5,669 bases of DNA, taken from contig JAUWZH010000178.1 of assembly GCA_030615435.1 (NCBI GenBank), forward strand, positions 1 to 5,669. Direction: 5' to 3'. Under the pieces are notes generated by a model. It was not told where the DNA came from and did not search any database. It saw nothing but the letters and a program-made list of their open reading frames with translations. Made by a program: the position numbers and the translations under genes. Positions 1 through 5,211 of this stretch are shown here, piece after piece (position 1 is the stretch's first letter; every line of letters begins with the position of its first letter). This stretch comes from Candidatus Brocadiaceae bacterium. GTDB taxonomy: Bacteria > Planctomycetota > Brocadiia > SM23-32.

Positions 1-848
1 CCGCCGCCCTCAGGCAACAGTGGGCCGCCGCCCGGCGATGGGCCATGAAGCTCTGCGACGAGTTCCCGGAGGAAAAAGAGCAGACCGACATGCTCGCGGA
101 GCGGTACCAGGAGTTCGAACGCCACGCAGAACTCATGAAGACGGCCAAAGAGCGGCTCTCGGCAGAAAGGTTTCCCGAGGCCGAACATCTCCTGCGGGCG
201 ATTCCTGAGGGCAGCCCCTACTTCGGCGAGGCCGGGCGCCTTCTGGAGCGTGCCAGGGCCGGCAGGCAGTATGCCAGGGCGCTGGCGCTCTACAACCAGG
301 GCGATGCCGAAAGCGCACTCGAGGTGCTCGGCTCAGAGGACACGGACGCCGCGCGGGCCCTCGCACGATACGTGGAATCCGTGACGGCCTTGCGCAAAGA
401 GGCGCTGGCCGAGCAGCGACAGATGCGCCTCGTTCGCGCGCAGGAGCGCTGGCAGTCCCTGGTGCAGGCCGAAACGGATTCGGACAACCATTACCGCAAA
501 GAAGCCCTGCGCGAACTCGATGGGATGAATCGGCGTCGGCGCGACCTCGCCCGCGAACTCGCCGGGCAGGCGGCCGAGATGAATAAGGACGGGCGCTACG
601 AAAAGGCCAGGGAGTTGTATGAAGGCGCGCTCTTCATGGACCCCGAAGGTCTCCTCGGCGCCGATGCACTCGACAAGATGCGGGAGGACGGCCGAGGCGA
701 TTATCGGCGTGCCCTCAACGAACAGGACCCGCGAGAAGCGCTCTACCTGTTCACGCGCGCCTGCCGGCGGCTGCCGCCCGAAGACAAGTATTACGCCTGG
801 GCGGCCGAGAAGAAGCGAGAGCTTGAAGAGAAGCTCAAGCACCGCTGA
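1..848 (+). CDS. TPR-repeat protein, C-terminal part (5' end outside window)
   Basis: The frame is open to the left edge (first full codon at 3) and ends at TGA 846-848. An ATG at 45 exists, but no Shine-Dalgarno precedes it and the coding-like residues AALRQQWAAARRWA lie upstream, so I treat the gene as 5'-truncated. Counting from that ATG, the protein is almost all helix, with helix-turn-helix repeats of TPR character: about residues 31-70 (ERFPEAEHLLRAIP), 75-110 (LYNQGDAESALEVL), 172-212 (the clearest: KDGRYEKARELYEGALFMDP) and 217-260 (DPREALYLFTRACRRLPP). A charged, probably coiled-coil stretch lies at about 112-172 and the end is KKRELEEKLKHR. No catalytic motif is visible. TPR arrays like this often form the C-terminal scaffold of larger proteins, for example FHA-domain or kinase-linked proteins in planctomycetes. 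The missing N-terminus would decide that, so the role is protein-protein interaction at most. Confidence 0.8.
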   Translation, partial: AALRQQWAAARRWAMKLCDEFPEEKEQTDMLAERYQEFERHAELMKTAKERLSAERFPEAEHLLRAIPEGSPYFGEAGRLLERARAGRQYARALALYNQGDAESALEVLGSEDTDAARALARYVESVTALRKEALAEQRQMRLVRAQERWQSLVQAETDSDNHYRKEALRELDGMNRRRRDLARELAGQAAEMNKDGRYEKARELYEGALFMDPEGLLGADALDKMREDGRGDYRRALNEQDPREALYLFTRACRRLPPEDKYYAWAAEKKRELEEKLKHR

Positions 849-1124
849 AGCGCCGTCTCTGCGTGCGGGATGCCTCACGCGCCCGGCGGGGCACCCCTGT
901 GCAGTGGGTTGTCCCCTTCGGTTTCGAGGGTGAATTTTCCTGGACCCGGGCTGACTTTCCGTTAGAGTGGCCGATCGGTAGTGAGAAGCAAGTTTTGTGA
1001 ATGCAAGTGGGAAATCCCGGAAGGGATGTCCAGCTCGCGACCGACAAGATAGCTGCTGACTTGCGTAACAAGCGAAAGATCTCGACAGCGCTGACTTTCG
1101 AGCACGGCCAGAGGGCGCACGGAA
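849..1124. other. Intergenic region between TPR gene and membrane-protein gene
   Basis: This is a 276-base non-coding gap. Just after the TPR stop, GCGTG (861-865) and CACGC (876-880) could pair around a 10-base loop, but no T-run follows, so a terminator is not supported. Further right are an 8-bp palindrome CCGATCGG (971-978) and a small hairpin ATCCC-GGAA-GGGAT (1014-1027) with a GNRA-type loop. The octamer GCTGACTT occurs three times (listed separately). I found no convincing -35/-10 pair, so the promoter of the downstream gene is not located. Confidence 0.5.
950..1097 (+). repeat. Three direct copies of GCTGACTT upstream of the membrane-protein gene
   Basis: GCTGACTT is at 950-957, 1055-1062 and 1090-1097. 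The first and third copies extend to the 10-mer GCTGACTTTC. The offsets are 105 and 35 bases, the latter about three helical turns plus a few bases. The last copy ends 27 bases before the ATG at 1125. They could be activator or repressor half-sites, or chance. No factor is assigned. Confidence 0.3.
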
Positions 1125-2984
1125 ATGAGTGACGAGGCCGAGCACCGGACGGACGGCAACACACAGAGAGCAGGAACAGTTGCAGCCGTTCTGGGCGTGT
1201 TGATCCTGGTTTGGGCCGGAAACACTATCCACTGTGTGGTCGCGCCCCCGGGACCGTTTTTCTTTGGCATGCATTTGGGCCAGGTACTGGCCTTGCTGGC
1301 GGTGCTGGCCGGCGAGGTTGCCTGCGGCGCCCTGCTGCTTGTGGGCGGGCTGGGCTTTCGGCAAAGAAAAAACTGGGCTCGCAGGGTATTGCTGGGGTTT
1401 AGCTGGTTTGGCATCGTCCTCTGCGTTTTGGCCGCCGGCGCAGCGGAGGTTACTCTGGCTCACAAAGAGGGCATCTCGTTACGCTCCGCGGCCGAAATGC
1501 TCATGGTTGGCCTTTTGGCGGTTGCACTGCTGCTACTTTTATGGACGGCGCGGGAATACTTCTCCTCCCGGGAAATGCGAGAAGCATGCCGGTCCGCAAC
1601 CAAAGGTCGGCGACCCAGGTGGACGTACCATGTTCTGGCGGGCATGGTGTTGCTGGTGGTTATTCCGATGGCGGTTTTCTGGGTCTGGCGGGTGCGGGCC
1701 TCGATGGCACTCTCCAGTCAGCTGGAAGAACTGCGCCGGGAGGGAGCCGTGCTCGAGACAGAGGAGTGGGAGCCGGCTCTTCCTCCACCGGAGAAAAACG
1801 GTGCAGCGCTTTTCAAGAGTGCGTTCAAGGAGTTTCCCGCTGCGGAGGAATGCCTCAAAGAAGCAGATCTGGCCACTCCGGAGATGCCGCCGGGCCTGGA
1901 GTTCAGGAAGTGGATGGATCTGGTGGACCTGAACAACTGGTCCCGGCAGCAAGCTGCCTATGCGGAAAAGGTCGTGGCGTGTTACGCGGACACGCTGCCT
2001 TTGCTGCGGAAGGCAGCCGCTCGCCCTCACGTGGTCTTCGACTGGGACTATTCACAGGGTTACGACATGCCCGTCCCAGAGCTGTCCAAACTCAGGACGG
2101 CGGCGGGGCTTTTCTGCCTCTCCGCACGAGTCGAGTTAGGGAAGGCTCAGAGGAGCGAAGCTCTCAGGGAAGTGCTGCTTGCTCTCCGCATTGCGCGCTT
2201 CCCTGACCTGGACGAAGGCCCGATGATTCAGAGAGTCCGGATGGAGTCTGCGGTCCGGGCGGTCTGCTGCGCAGAGCTGATCCTGCGCGAAGGAAACGTG
2301 CCGGACCCCTTGCTGGACGCTTTGAGCGGGCGGCTTGAGGCCGTCCGCAATGGGCTGGACACCGAGAAGGCCGTGCGGGTGAGCCGCGCTTCCGTGTGCA
2401 GTTACTGGCCCGACCTGAAACGTGGCCGATGGGACTTTTCTGCCCCCTGGTTATCCTCCCCACTGCAGACCTGGCTTCTCCAACCGGCACTGTGCAGGGG
2501 AATGGTTAAGGTCCTCGATATCTGGACACGCGCTGTCCGGGCGACCCGGAAGCCCTTGTGGCAGGCCCTGCCCGTGCTGGAGCGGCTGGACGAGCAGGTC
2601 GAGCGAGCCGACTTGAAGGCGCGCTGGGAGCTGTTGAATCTCGAGGGCCCGGACCTGAAGGTTCTTGTGTCGGGTTTCTCGGACGTCGCCATGCTTGAAG
2701 CCCGCGGGTGTGCTTTTCTGGACTCTCTTCGAATTGCGCTGGCCATGCGCCGGTACCGCTCCCGGACCGGGAAGCGCCCCCGGGATCTTTCGGCCCTGGA
2801 GCCGGACTACCTGGACGATACTCCTCCAGACCCGTTTACCGGAGAGGACTTCCGGACAAAGATATCGGGGGCTTTCCTCACCGTCTACAGCGTTGGAAGA
2901 GACGGTAAAGACGATGCCGGGGAGATAGAGCGTCCCGGATTGCTCTGTGACGGTCCGGATACCGGAGTCCGGATCTTGTGGTAG
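1125..2984 (+). CDS. Polytopic membrane protein with long extracytoplasmic domain and pseudopilin-like C-terminal motif
   Basis: The product is 619 residues with no named family that I recognise. The ATG at 1125 is preceded by GAGGG (1111-1115) at 9 bases, which supports this start. Hydrophobic segments are at about 17-39, 51-76, 88-107, 121-141 and 168-189. Basic patches RQRKNWARR (79-87) and KGRRPRW (160-166) fit cytoplasmic loops. After the fifth helix comes a soluble, probably extracytoplasmic, helix-rich region from about 190 to 540. The C-terminus has ALAMRRYRSRTGKRP (538-552), LEPDYLDDTPPDPFTG (558-573) and VYSVGRDGKDDAGE (587-600). This tail resembles the calcium-binding end of GspG-type major pseudopilins. 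Similar tails occur in many uncharacterised planctomycete and related membrane proteins that are not pilins. The N-terminus has no prepilin cleavage site (no G-F-T-L-I-E motif), so it is not itself a pseudopilin. Six cysteines fall in the 286-456 part (286, 331, 381, 382, 425, 457). Function is unknown; an envelope role is inferred. Confidence 0.85.
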   Translation: MSDEAEHRTDGNTQRAGTVAAVLGVLILVWAGNTIHCVVAPPGPFFFGMHLGQVLALLAVLAGEVACGALLLVGGLGFRQRKNWARRVLLGFSWFGIVLCVLAAGAAEVTLAHKEGISLRSAAEMLMVGLLAVALLLLLWTAREYFSSREMREACRSATKGRRPRWTYHVLAGMVLLVVIPMAVFWVWRVRASMALSSQLEELRREGAVLETEEWEPALPPPEKNGAALFKSAFKEFPAAEECLKEADLATPEMPPGLEFRKWMDLVDLNNWSRQQAAYAEKVVACYADTLPLLRKAAARPHVVFDWDYSQGYDMPVPELSKLRTAAGLFCLSARVELGKAQRSEALREVLLALRIARFPDLDEGPMIQRVRMESAVRAVCCAELILREGNVPDPLLDALSGRLEAVRNGLDTEKAVRVSRASVCSYWPDLKRGRWDFSAPWLSSPLQTWLLQPALCRGMVKVLDIWTRAVRATRKPLWQALPVLERLDEQVERADLKARWELLNLEGPDLKVLVSGFSDVAMLEARGCAFLDSLRIALAMRRYRSRTGKRPRDLSALEPDYLDDTPPDPFTGEDFRTKISGAFLTVYSVGRDGKDDAGEIERPGLLCDGPDTGVRILW

Positions 2985-3031
2985 ATTTTGCAGGCTCTGT
3001 CTGCTTCATCAGCTCGGATGGTCACTCGCAG

Positions 3032-3060
3032 TTGAAAAGTGCGGCGCAAAAGCGTAAAAG
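3032..3060 (+). promoter_or_regulatory. Possible sigma70-type promoter for the nitroreductase gene
   Basis: TTGAAA (3032-3037, 5 of 6 to TTGACA), a 17-base spacer, then TAAAAG (3055-3060, 4 of 6 to TATAAT). It sits in the A-rich part of the 187-base gap behind the membrane-protein gene. It would start transcription near 3067, giving a leader of about 105 bases that contains the hairpin at 3115-3134. The -10 match is only moderate. Confidence 0.4.
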
Positions 3061-3114
3061 CCTCACCTCAAAACGCGGGCGTTACCCGGACCGAATATCC
3101 TGCTGTACCACAAG

Positions 3115-3134
3115 GCGCCGGCTCGAACCGGCGC
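3115..3134 (+). other. Perfect 7-bp hairpin in the leader of the nitroreductase gene
   Basis: GCGCCGG (3115-3121) pairs perfectly with CCGGCGC (3128-3134) around the 6-base loop CTCGAA. It lies 37 bases before the ATG and 24 before the Shine-Dalgarno. A four-base run TTTT occurs only at 3144-3147, separated from the stem by mixed sequence, so it is not a classical intrinsic terminator. It could be a weak terminator of the upstream gene, an mRNA-stabilising leader structure, or a binding site in the DNA. The core CCGGCTCGAACCGG resembles one upstream of the LOG gene. Confidence 0.55.
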
Positions 3135-3158
3135 AAATCGATGTTTTCCGACACCGTA

Positions 3159-3164
3159 AGGAGG
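3159..3164 (+). promoter_or_regulatory. Strong Shine-Dalgarno site fixing the nitroreductase start
   Basis: AGGAGG within TAAGGAGGGTGA lies 7 bases before ATG 3172. It is the strongest ribosome-binding site on the plus strand and settles the start against overlapping upstream ORFs in other frames. Confidence 0.85.
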
Positions 3165-3171
3165 GTGACAG

Positions 3172-3684
3172 ATGGAGACCTTCGAGTGCATCGGGGCCAG
3201 GCGCAGCGTTCGCTCCTACGAGGACCGCGAGGTCGAGGAAGAGAAGCTGGGGCAGGTGCTGGAGGCGGGCCGGCTGGCTCCCTCGGCCAACAACCGCCAG
3301 GGCTGGAAGTTCGTAGTGGTGCGCGACGCGGAGCTGCGGCAGCGGCTCGCCCGGGCCGCCCACGGGCAGAGTTTCGTGGGGCAGGCCCCCGTGGTGATCG
3401 CCGCTTGCGCGACCGAGACCGGGCGCGTCATGTCCTGCGGGCATCCGGCCCACCTCGTGGACACCTCGATAGCGATTGACCACATGACGCTCGCCGCCAG
3501 GGAACAGGGGCTGGGCACCTGTTGGATAGGGGCCTTCGAGCAGGAAGAGGTCAAGAGAATCCTCGGGGTTCCGGCCTCGGCCACCGTGGTCGGACTTCTG
3601 CCGGTCGGATACCCCACGAGCTGGCCTTCGGCAAGCTCGAGGAAGCCCCTCGGAGAGGTGGTCTGCTACGAACGCTGGCAGTAG
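3172..3684 (+). CDS. Nitroreductase-family FMN-dependent oxidoreductase
   Basis: The product is 170 residues, typical of the short single-domain members of the nitroreductase superfamily (COG0778), which usually act as homodimeric cytoplasmic flavoproteins that move electrons from NAD(P)H to nitro compounds, quinones or other acceptors. Visible family marks, in order: RRSVRSY (10-16), the N-terminal FMN-phosphate contact region; LAPSANNRQGWKF (35-47), the usual 'APS..N.QPW.F' block with G in place of P; the central dimer helix with D97, D103 and H104; GLGTCWIGAF (113-122); LLPVGYP (142-148); and RKPLGEVV (157-164), whose R/K normally contacts the FMN phosphate. Cys89 in MSCGHP and Cys117 are common in this subgroup. 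Nothing appears truncated. The natural substrate cannot be read from sequence. The neighbours are unrelated, so it is probably transcribed alone, possibly from the promoter near 3032-3060. Confidence 0.93.
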   Translation: METFECIGARRSVRSYEDREVEEEKLGQVLEAGRLAPSANNRQGWKFVVVRDAELRQRLARAAHGQSFVGQAPVVIAACATETGRVMSCGHPAHLVDTSIAIDHMTLAAREQGLGTCWIGAFEQEEVKRILGVPASATVVGLLPVGYPTSWPSASSRKPLGEVVCYERWQ

Positions 3685-3732
3685 GAAAGGCGCGGCGTCC
3701 GCCTCAGTGCAACTGCCGGAGAGCTCTTACGA

Positions 3733-3761
3733 TTCGGCCTGGAGGCTCTCGGCGGGCCGAA
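3733..3761. terminator. Hairpin in the convergent gap after the nitroreductase gene
   Basis: TTCGGCC (3733-3739) and GGCCGAA (3755-3761) form a perfect 7-bp stem with a 15-base loop. It competes with GAGAGC (3719-3724) / GCTCTC (3745-3750). It is 48 bases past the nitroreductase stop and between convergent genes, where a bidirectional terminator would be expected. No T-run follows on either strand, so intrinsic termination is doubtful. Confidence 0.3.
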
Positions 3762-3834
3762 AGTGGGCGTCCGCGACGGCCTGAACGTGAGATGCTGCCT
3801 GACGGTCTGCCGTTGCGAAGGGGATTCGAATCAA

Positions 3835-3852
3835 CCGCAGTCGGCGCTGCGG
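3835..3852 (-). terminator. Hairpin just past the stop of the YvlB-tail gene
   Basis: CCGCAG (3835-3840) and CTGCGG (3847-3852) form a perfect 6-bp stem with a 6-base loop. Read on the minus strand, it starts 6 bases after the TGA and is followed by TTGATTCGAATC, which is only mildly T-rich. The position suits a terminator; the weak tail lowers confidence. Confidence 0.4.
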
Positions 3853-3858
3853 CAGGCG

Positions 3859-4176
3859 TCATTCGATGCGGACGTAGACGGACTTCTTCTCTTCGTTCAT
3901 CCGGATGATCTCGCCTTCGGCGCCCATGTTCACCATCTGAACGATCAGCCCGGGGTCAATGTCGCCGAGTTTCCCCTCCGGGATCATTTTCAGGCCCGTT
4001 TCCACCATCGTTAGGGGGATCCTGACGTCAATGTAGGACACCTCGTCGGTTCCCTCGATGACCGGATTGTGGTCAATGACCGTCACGTGCAGGAATCTCT
4101 TCTCGCTCACTGCTTCCCTGCGCTCCGCCCTTTCTTGAGGGGAGACCTGGAAGGTCTCCATGCCTTCTTCGCTCAT
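3859..4176 (-). CDS. Small protein resembling the C-terminal domain of YvlB/SHOCT-like proteins
   Basis: The product is 105 residues, soluble, with no signal or membrane segment. ATG at 4176-4174 is preceded by a perfect AGGAGG, and the stop is TGA at 3861-3859. Residues 27-105 follow the pattern I associate with the tail of YvlB-like proteins that carry an N-terminal SHOCT-like helical hairpin: a strand RFLHVTVID (27-35), VRIPLTMVETGLKMIP (51-66), DIDPGLIVQMVNMGAEGEI (72-90), then KKSVYVRIE (97-105). In those proteins a '-GKITVEEA-RLLEAL-' hairpin precedes this part. Here residues 1-26 (MSEEGMETFQVSPQERAERR...) do not show it, so the gene seems to hold the tail domain alone. The biochemical function of the domain is not established; related proteins are linked to envelope-stress regulation in Firmicutes. 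It is divergent from the LOG gene and has its own strong promoter. The family call is from pattern memory, not a search. Confidence 0.75.
   Translation of the reverse strand: MSEEGMETFQVSPQERAERREAVSEKRFLHVTVIDHNPVIEGTDEVSYIDVRIPLTMVETGLKMIPEGKLGDIDPGLIVQMVNMGAEGEIIRMNEEKKSVYVRIE
4141..4159 (-). other. Perfect 7-bp hairpin inside codons 6-12 of the YvlB-tail gene
   Basis: GGAGACC (4141-4147) and GGTCTCC (4153-4159) are perfect inverted repeats with a 5-base loop. In the mRNA the structure begins 17 bases past the first base of the start codon, so it leaves the ribosome-binding site free but lies under the initiating ribosome's downstream edge. It encodes METFQVS. It may tune initiation, or be a chance result of the codons used. 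Confidence 0.45.
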
Positions 4177-4181
4177 GCCAC

Positions 4182-4187
4182 CCTCCT
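4182..4187 (-). promoter_or_regulatory. Consensus Shine-Dalgarno of the YvlB-tail gene
   Basis: CCTCCT on the plus strand reads AGGAGG on the minus strand, 5 bases before ATG 4176. It favours this start over the internal ATG at codon 6 (4161), which has only a GAAGAAGG-like purine stretch before it. Confidence 0.8.
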
Positions 4188-4240
4188 GCGGTGAAGGTTT
4201 CGCGACTCATAAGCCTGACAATTCTCCCGCCTCGCCCATC

Positions 4241-4268
4241 CTTATAGCAGAAATACGGGCAGTGTCAA
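4241..4268 (-). promoter_or_regulatory. Near-consensus sigma70 promoter for the YvlB-tail gene
   Basis: On the minus strand: -35 TTGACA (plus 4263-4268, 6 of 6), a 16-base spacer, -10 TATAAG (plus 4241-4246, 5 of 6). An A-tract of six (plus-strand T-run 4279-4284) lies upstream of the -35, where an UP element would be. The predicted start is near 4234, giving a leader of about 58 bases before ATG 4176. This is the strongest promoter match in the window and suggests housekeeping-level expression unless repressed. Confidence 0.8.
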
Positions 4269-4295
4269 TTGCAAGTGATTTTTTCCTCACCTCGG

Positions 4296-4326
4296 CCGGT
4301 GCGAACCGGGGTGCTTGCCCCGGGGC
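4296..4326. repeat. Overlapping GC-rich inverted repeats between the divergent promoters (operator candidate)
   Basis: Two alternative inverted repeats share bases: CCGGT-GCGA-ACCGG (4296-4309) and CCGGGG-TGCTTG-CCCCGG (4306-4323). A 10-base palindrome GCCCCGGGGC covers 4317-4326. The second repeat overlaps the plus-strand -35 box (4315-4320), so a bound protein could block the LOG promoter. GC-rich DNA makes such repeats more likely by chance. Confidence 0.4.
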
Positions 4327-4343
4327 GAAAGCTGCGGTAGAAT
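4315..4343 (+). promoter_or_regulatory. Sigma70-type promoter for the LOG-family gene
   Basis: -35 TTGCCC (4315-4320, 4 of 6), exactly 17 bases, -10 TAGAAT (4338-4343, 5 of 6). The predicted start near 4350 gives a leader of about 60 bases before ATG 4411. The in-frame TTG at 4315 that would make a longer ORF coincides with the -35 box and would not be transcribed from here. Confidence 0.65.
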
Positions 4344-4398
4344 CCCGGCCCTGAAGCAGCAAGCGTGTGCTGACATCAGGGAGGTTTCGGCAACTCTT

Positions 4399-4403
4399 AG
4401 GGG
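4399..4403 (+). promoter_or_regulatory. Shine-Dalgarno deciding the LOG gene start
   Basis: AGGGG is 7 bases before ATG 4411. Together with the upstream promoter it supports the 257-residue product over the 289-residue version from TTG 4315, whose extra 32 residues look unrelated to the family. Confidence 0.7.
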
Positions 4404-4410
4404 CAAGAAC

Positions 4411-5184
4411 ATGGCAGATGAGGAGCAGGGCCGCCCCCTCGGAAGGCACATCTGGACCAAAAAGGGCGTGAAGAGCGACTTCGACCTCCTGGACGCCTCC
4501 CGCCAGAGCGCGGATTTCGCCAGGCATGATACCTGGCGGGTCTTCCGGATCATGGCGGAGTTCGTGGAGGGATTCGAACTGCTCGCTCCACTCGGCCCAG
4601 CCGTCGCCATCTTCGGCAGCGCCCGGGCGGGGGCCGATGACGAGTTCTACGAGAGAGCCCGCCAGACCGCCCGCCTGCTGGCGCAGAAAGGAGTCGCCGT
4701 GATCACCGGCGGCGGGGGCGGTTTCATGGAGGCTGCCAACCGCGGCGCGAAGGAAGGCGGGGGCACCTCGGTGGGGCTGAACATCCAACTGCCCTCCGAG
4801 CAGGTGCCCAACGACTACCTCGACGTCATGATGGAGTTCCATTACTTCTTCTGCCGCAAGATGATGTTCCTCAAGTACTCCATCGGCTTCATCATGTTCC
4901 CCGGCGGCTTCGGAACTATGGACGAGCTGTTCGAGGCCCTCACCCTCATCCAGAGCAGGCGCAGCGCGAACTTCGCCCTCGTGCTCTACGGGCGCGACTA
5001 CTGGAAGGGGCTTCTGGAGTGGCTGCGGGACAGGTTGCTCGGCCGCGGCTACATCTCCCCGGAGGATCTGGAACTGCCCCACATCACTGACGATCCCGGC
5101 GAGGCGGTGGACATCATCCTGGAGCAGCTTCGCACGGTGGCCGAGCTGGCCGCCGCCCACAAAGCGGGCGAAAGCGACCGGTAG
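4411..5184 (+). CDS. LOG-family (TIGR00730) Rossmann-fold protein, putative nucleoside-5'-monophosphate phosphoribohydrolase
   Basis: The product is 257 residues from ATG 4411 to TAG 5182-5184. LOG-family enzymes cleave cytokinin-type or ordinary nucleoside 5'-monophosphates to base plus ribose 5-phosphate in the cytoplasm; many were formerly mislabelled lysine decarboxylases. Family marks: TWRVFRIMAEFVEGFE (41-56), typical of the longer bacterial branch; the Rossmann start VAIFGSARA (65-73); VITGGGGGFMEAANRGA (97-113); VGLNIQLPSEQVPN (121-134); YFFCRKMMFLKYS (145-157) with R149-K150; and PGGFGTMDELFEALTLIQ (164-181), which holds the signature PGGxGTxxE with E172. The key residues are present, so it should be active. 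The position after GGG that is usually Pro (GGGPG-MEA) is Gly103. Substrate preference is not readable, and bacterial homologues often act in purine or pyrimidine salvage rather than cytokinin production. It has its own promoter and converges with the DUF3108 gene across 27 bases. Confidence 0.92.
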   Translation: MADEEQGRPLGRHIWTKKGVKSDFDLLDASRQSADFARHDTWRVFRIMAEFVEGFELLAPLGPAVAIFGSARAGADDEFYERARQTARLLAQKGVAVITGGGGGFMEAANRGAKEGGGTSVGLNIQLPSEQVPNDYLDVMMEFHYFFCRKMMFLKYSIGFIMFPGGFGTMDELFEALTLIQSRRSANFALVLYGRDYWKGLLEWLRDRLLGRGYISPEDLELPHITDDPGEAVDIILEQLRTVAELAAAHKAGESDR

Positions 5185-5211
5185 CGCGCCGTTCCCTCCG
5201 CCGCGCTCCCG

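Noticed and set aside
45..47. ATG 45 as the true start of the TPR gene
   Set aside because: No ribosome site precedes it and the open frame continues to the window edge, so the start is probably upstream.
333..1463. 376-codon antisense ORF across the TPR gene, the gap and the start of the membrane-protein gene
   Set aside because: It overlaps two better-supported plus-strand genes, spans a non-coding gap, shows no family pattern and is the kind of long antisense frame expected in GC-rich DNA.
3115..3134. tRNA T-arm-like sequence (minus strand GCCGG-TTCGAG-CCGGC)
   Set aside because: The loop is 6 rather than 7 bases, and no acceptor, anticodon or D arm can be fitted around it.
2978..3479. 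Plus-strand ORFs (2978-3316, 3039-3479) running into the nitroreductase gene in other frames
   Set aside because: They are Arg/Gly-rich shadow frames with no ribosome sites, overlapping a confidently identified gene.
3823..3832. GATTCGAATC palindrome resembling a tRNA T-loop or attachment-site core
   Set aside because: The flanks do not pair as a T-stem, no tRNA body is present and there is no integrase or second copy in the window.
3763..4014. Plus-strand ORF opposite the YvlB-tail gene
   Set aside because: It overlaps a minus-strand gene with strong promoter and ribosome site and has no recognisable pattern.
4150..4161. 12-base identity (ATGGAGACCTTC) between codons 6-9 of the YvlB-tail gene and the nitroreductase start
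   Set aside because: The proteins diverge at once after METF and flanking DNA does not match; most likely coincidence.
4315..4410. N-terminal extension of the LOG protein from TTG 4315
   Set aside because: The TTG coincides with a -35 box, the extension lacks family similarity, and ATG 4411 has its own Shine-Dalgarno.
4207..5160. 317-codon antisense ORF opposite the LOG gene
   Set aside because: It is a shadow of a gene with clear motifs; its His/Glu-rich composition reflects the opposite codons, and it runs through both promoters.
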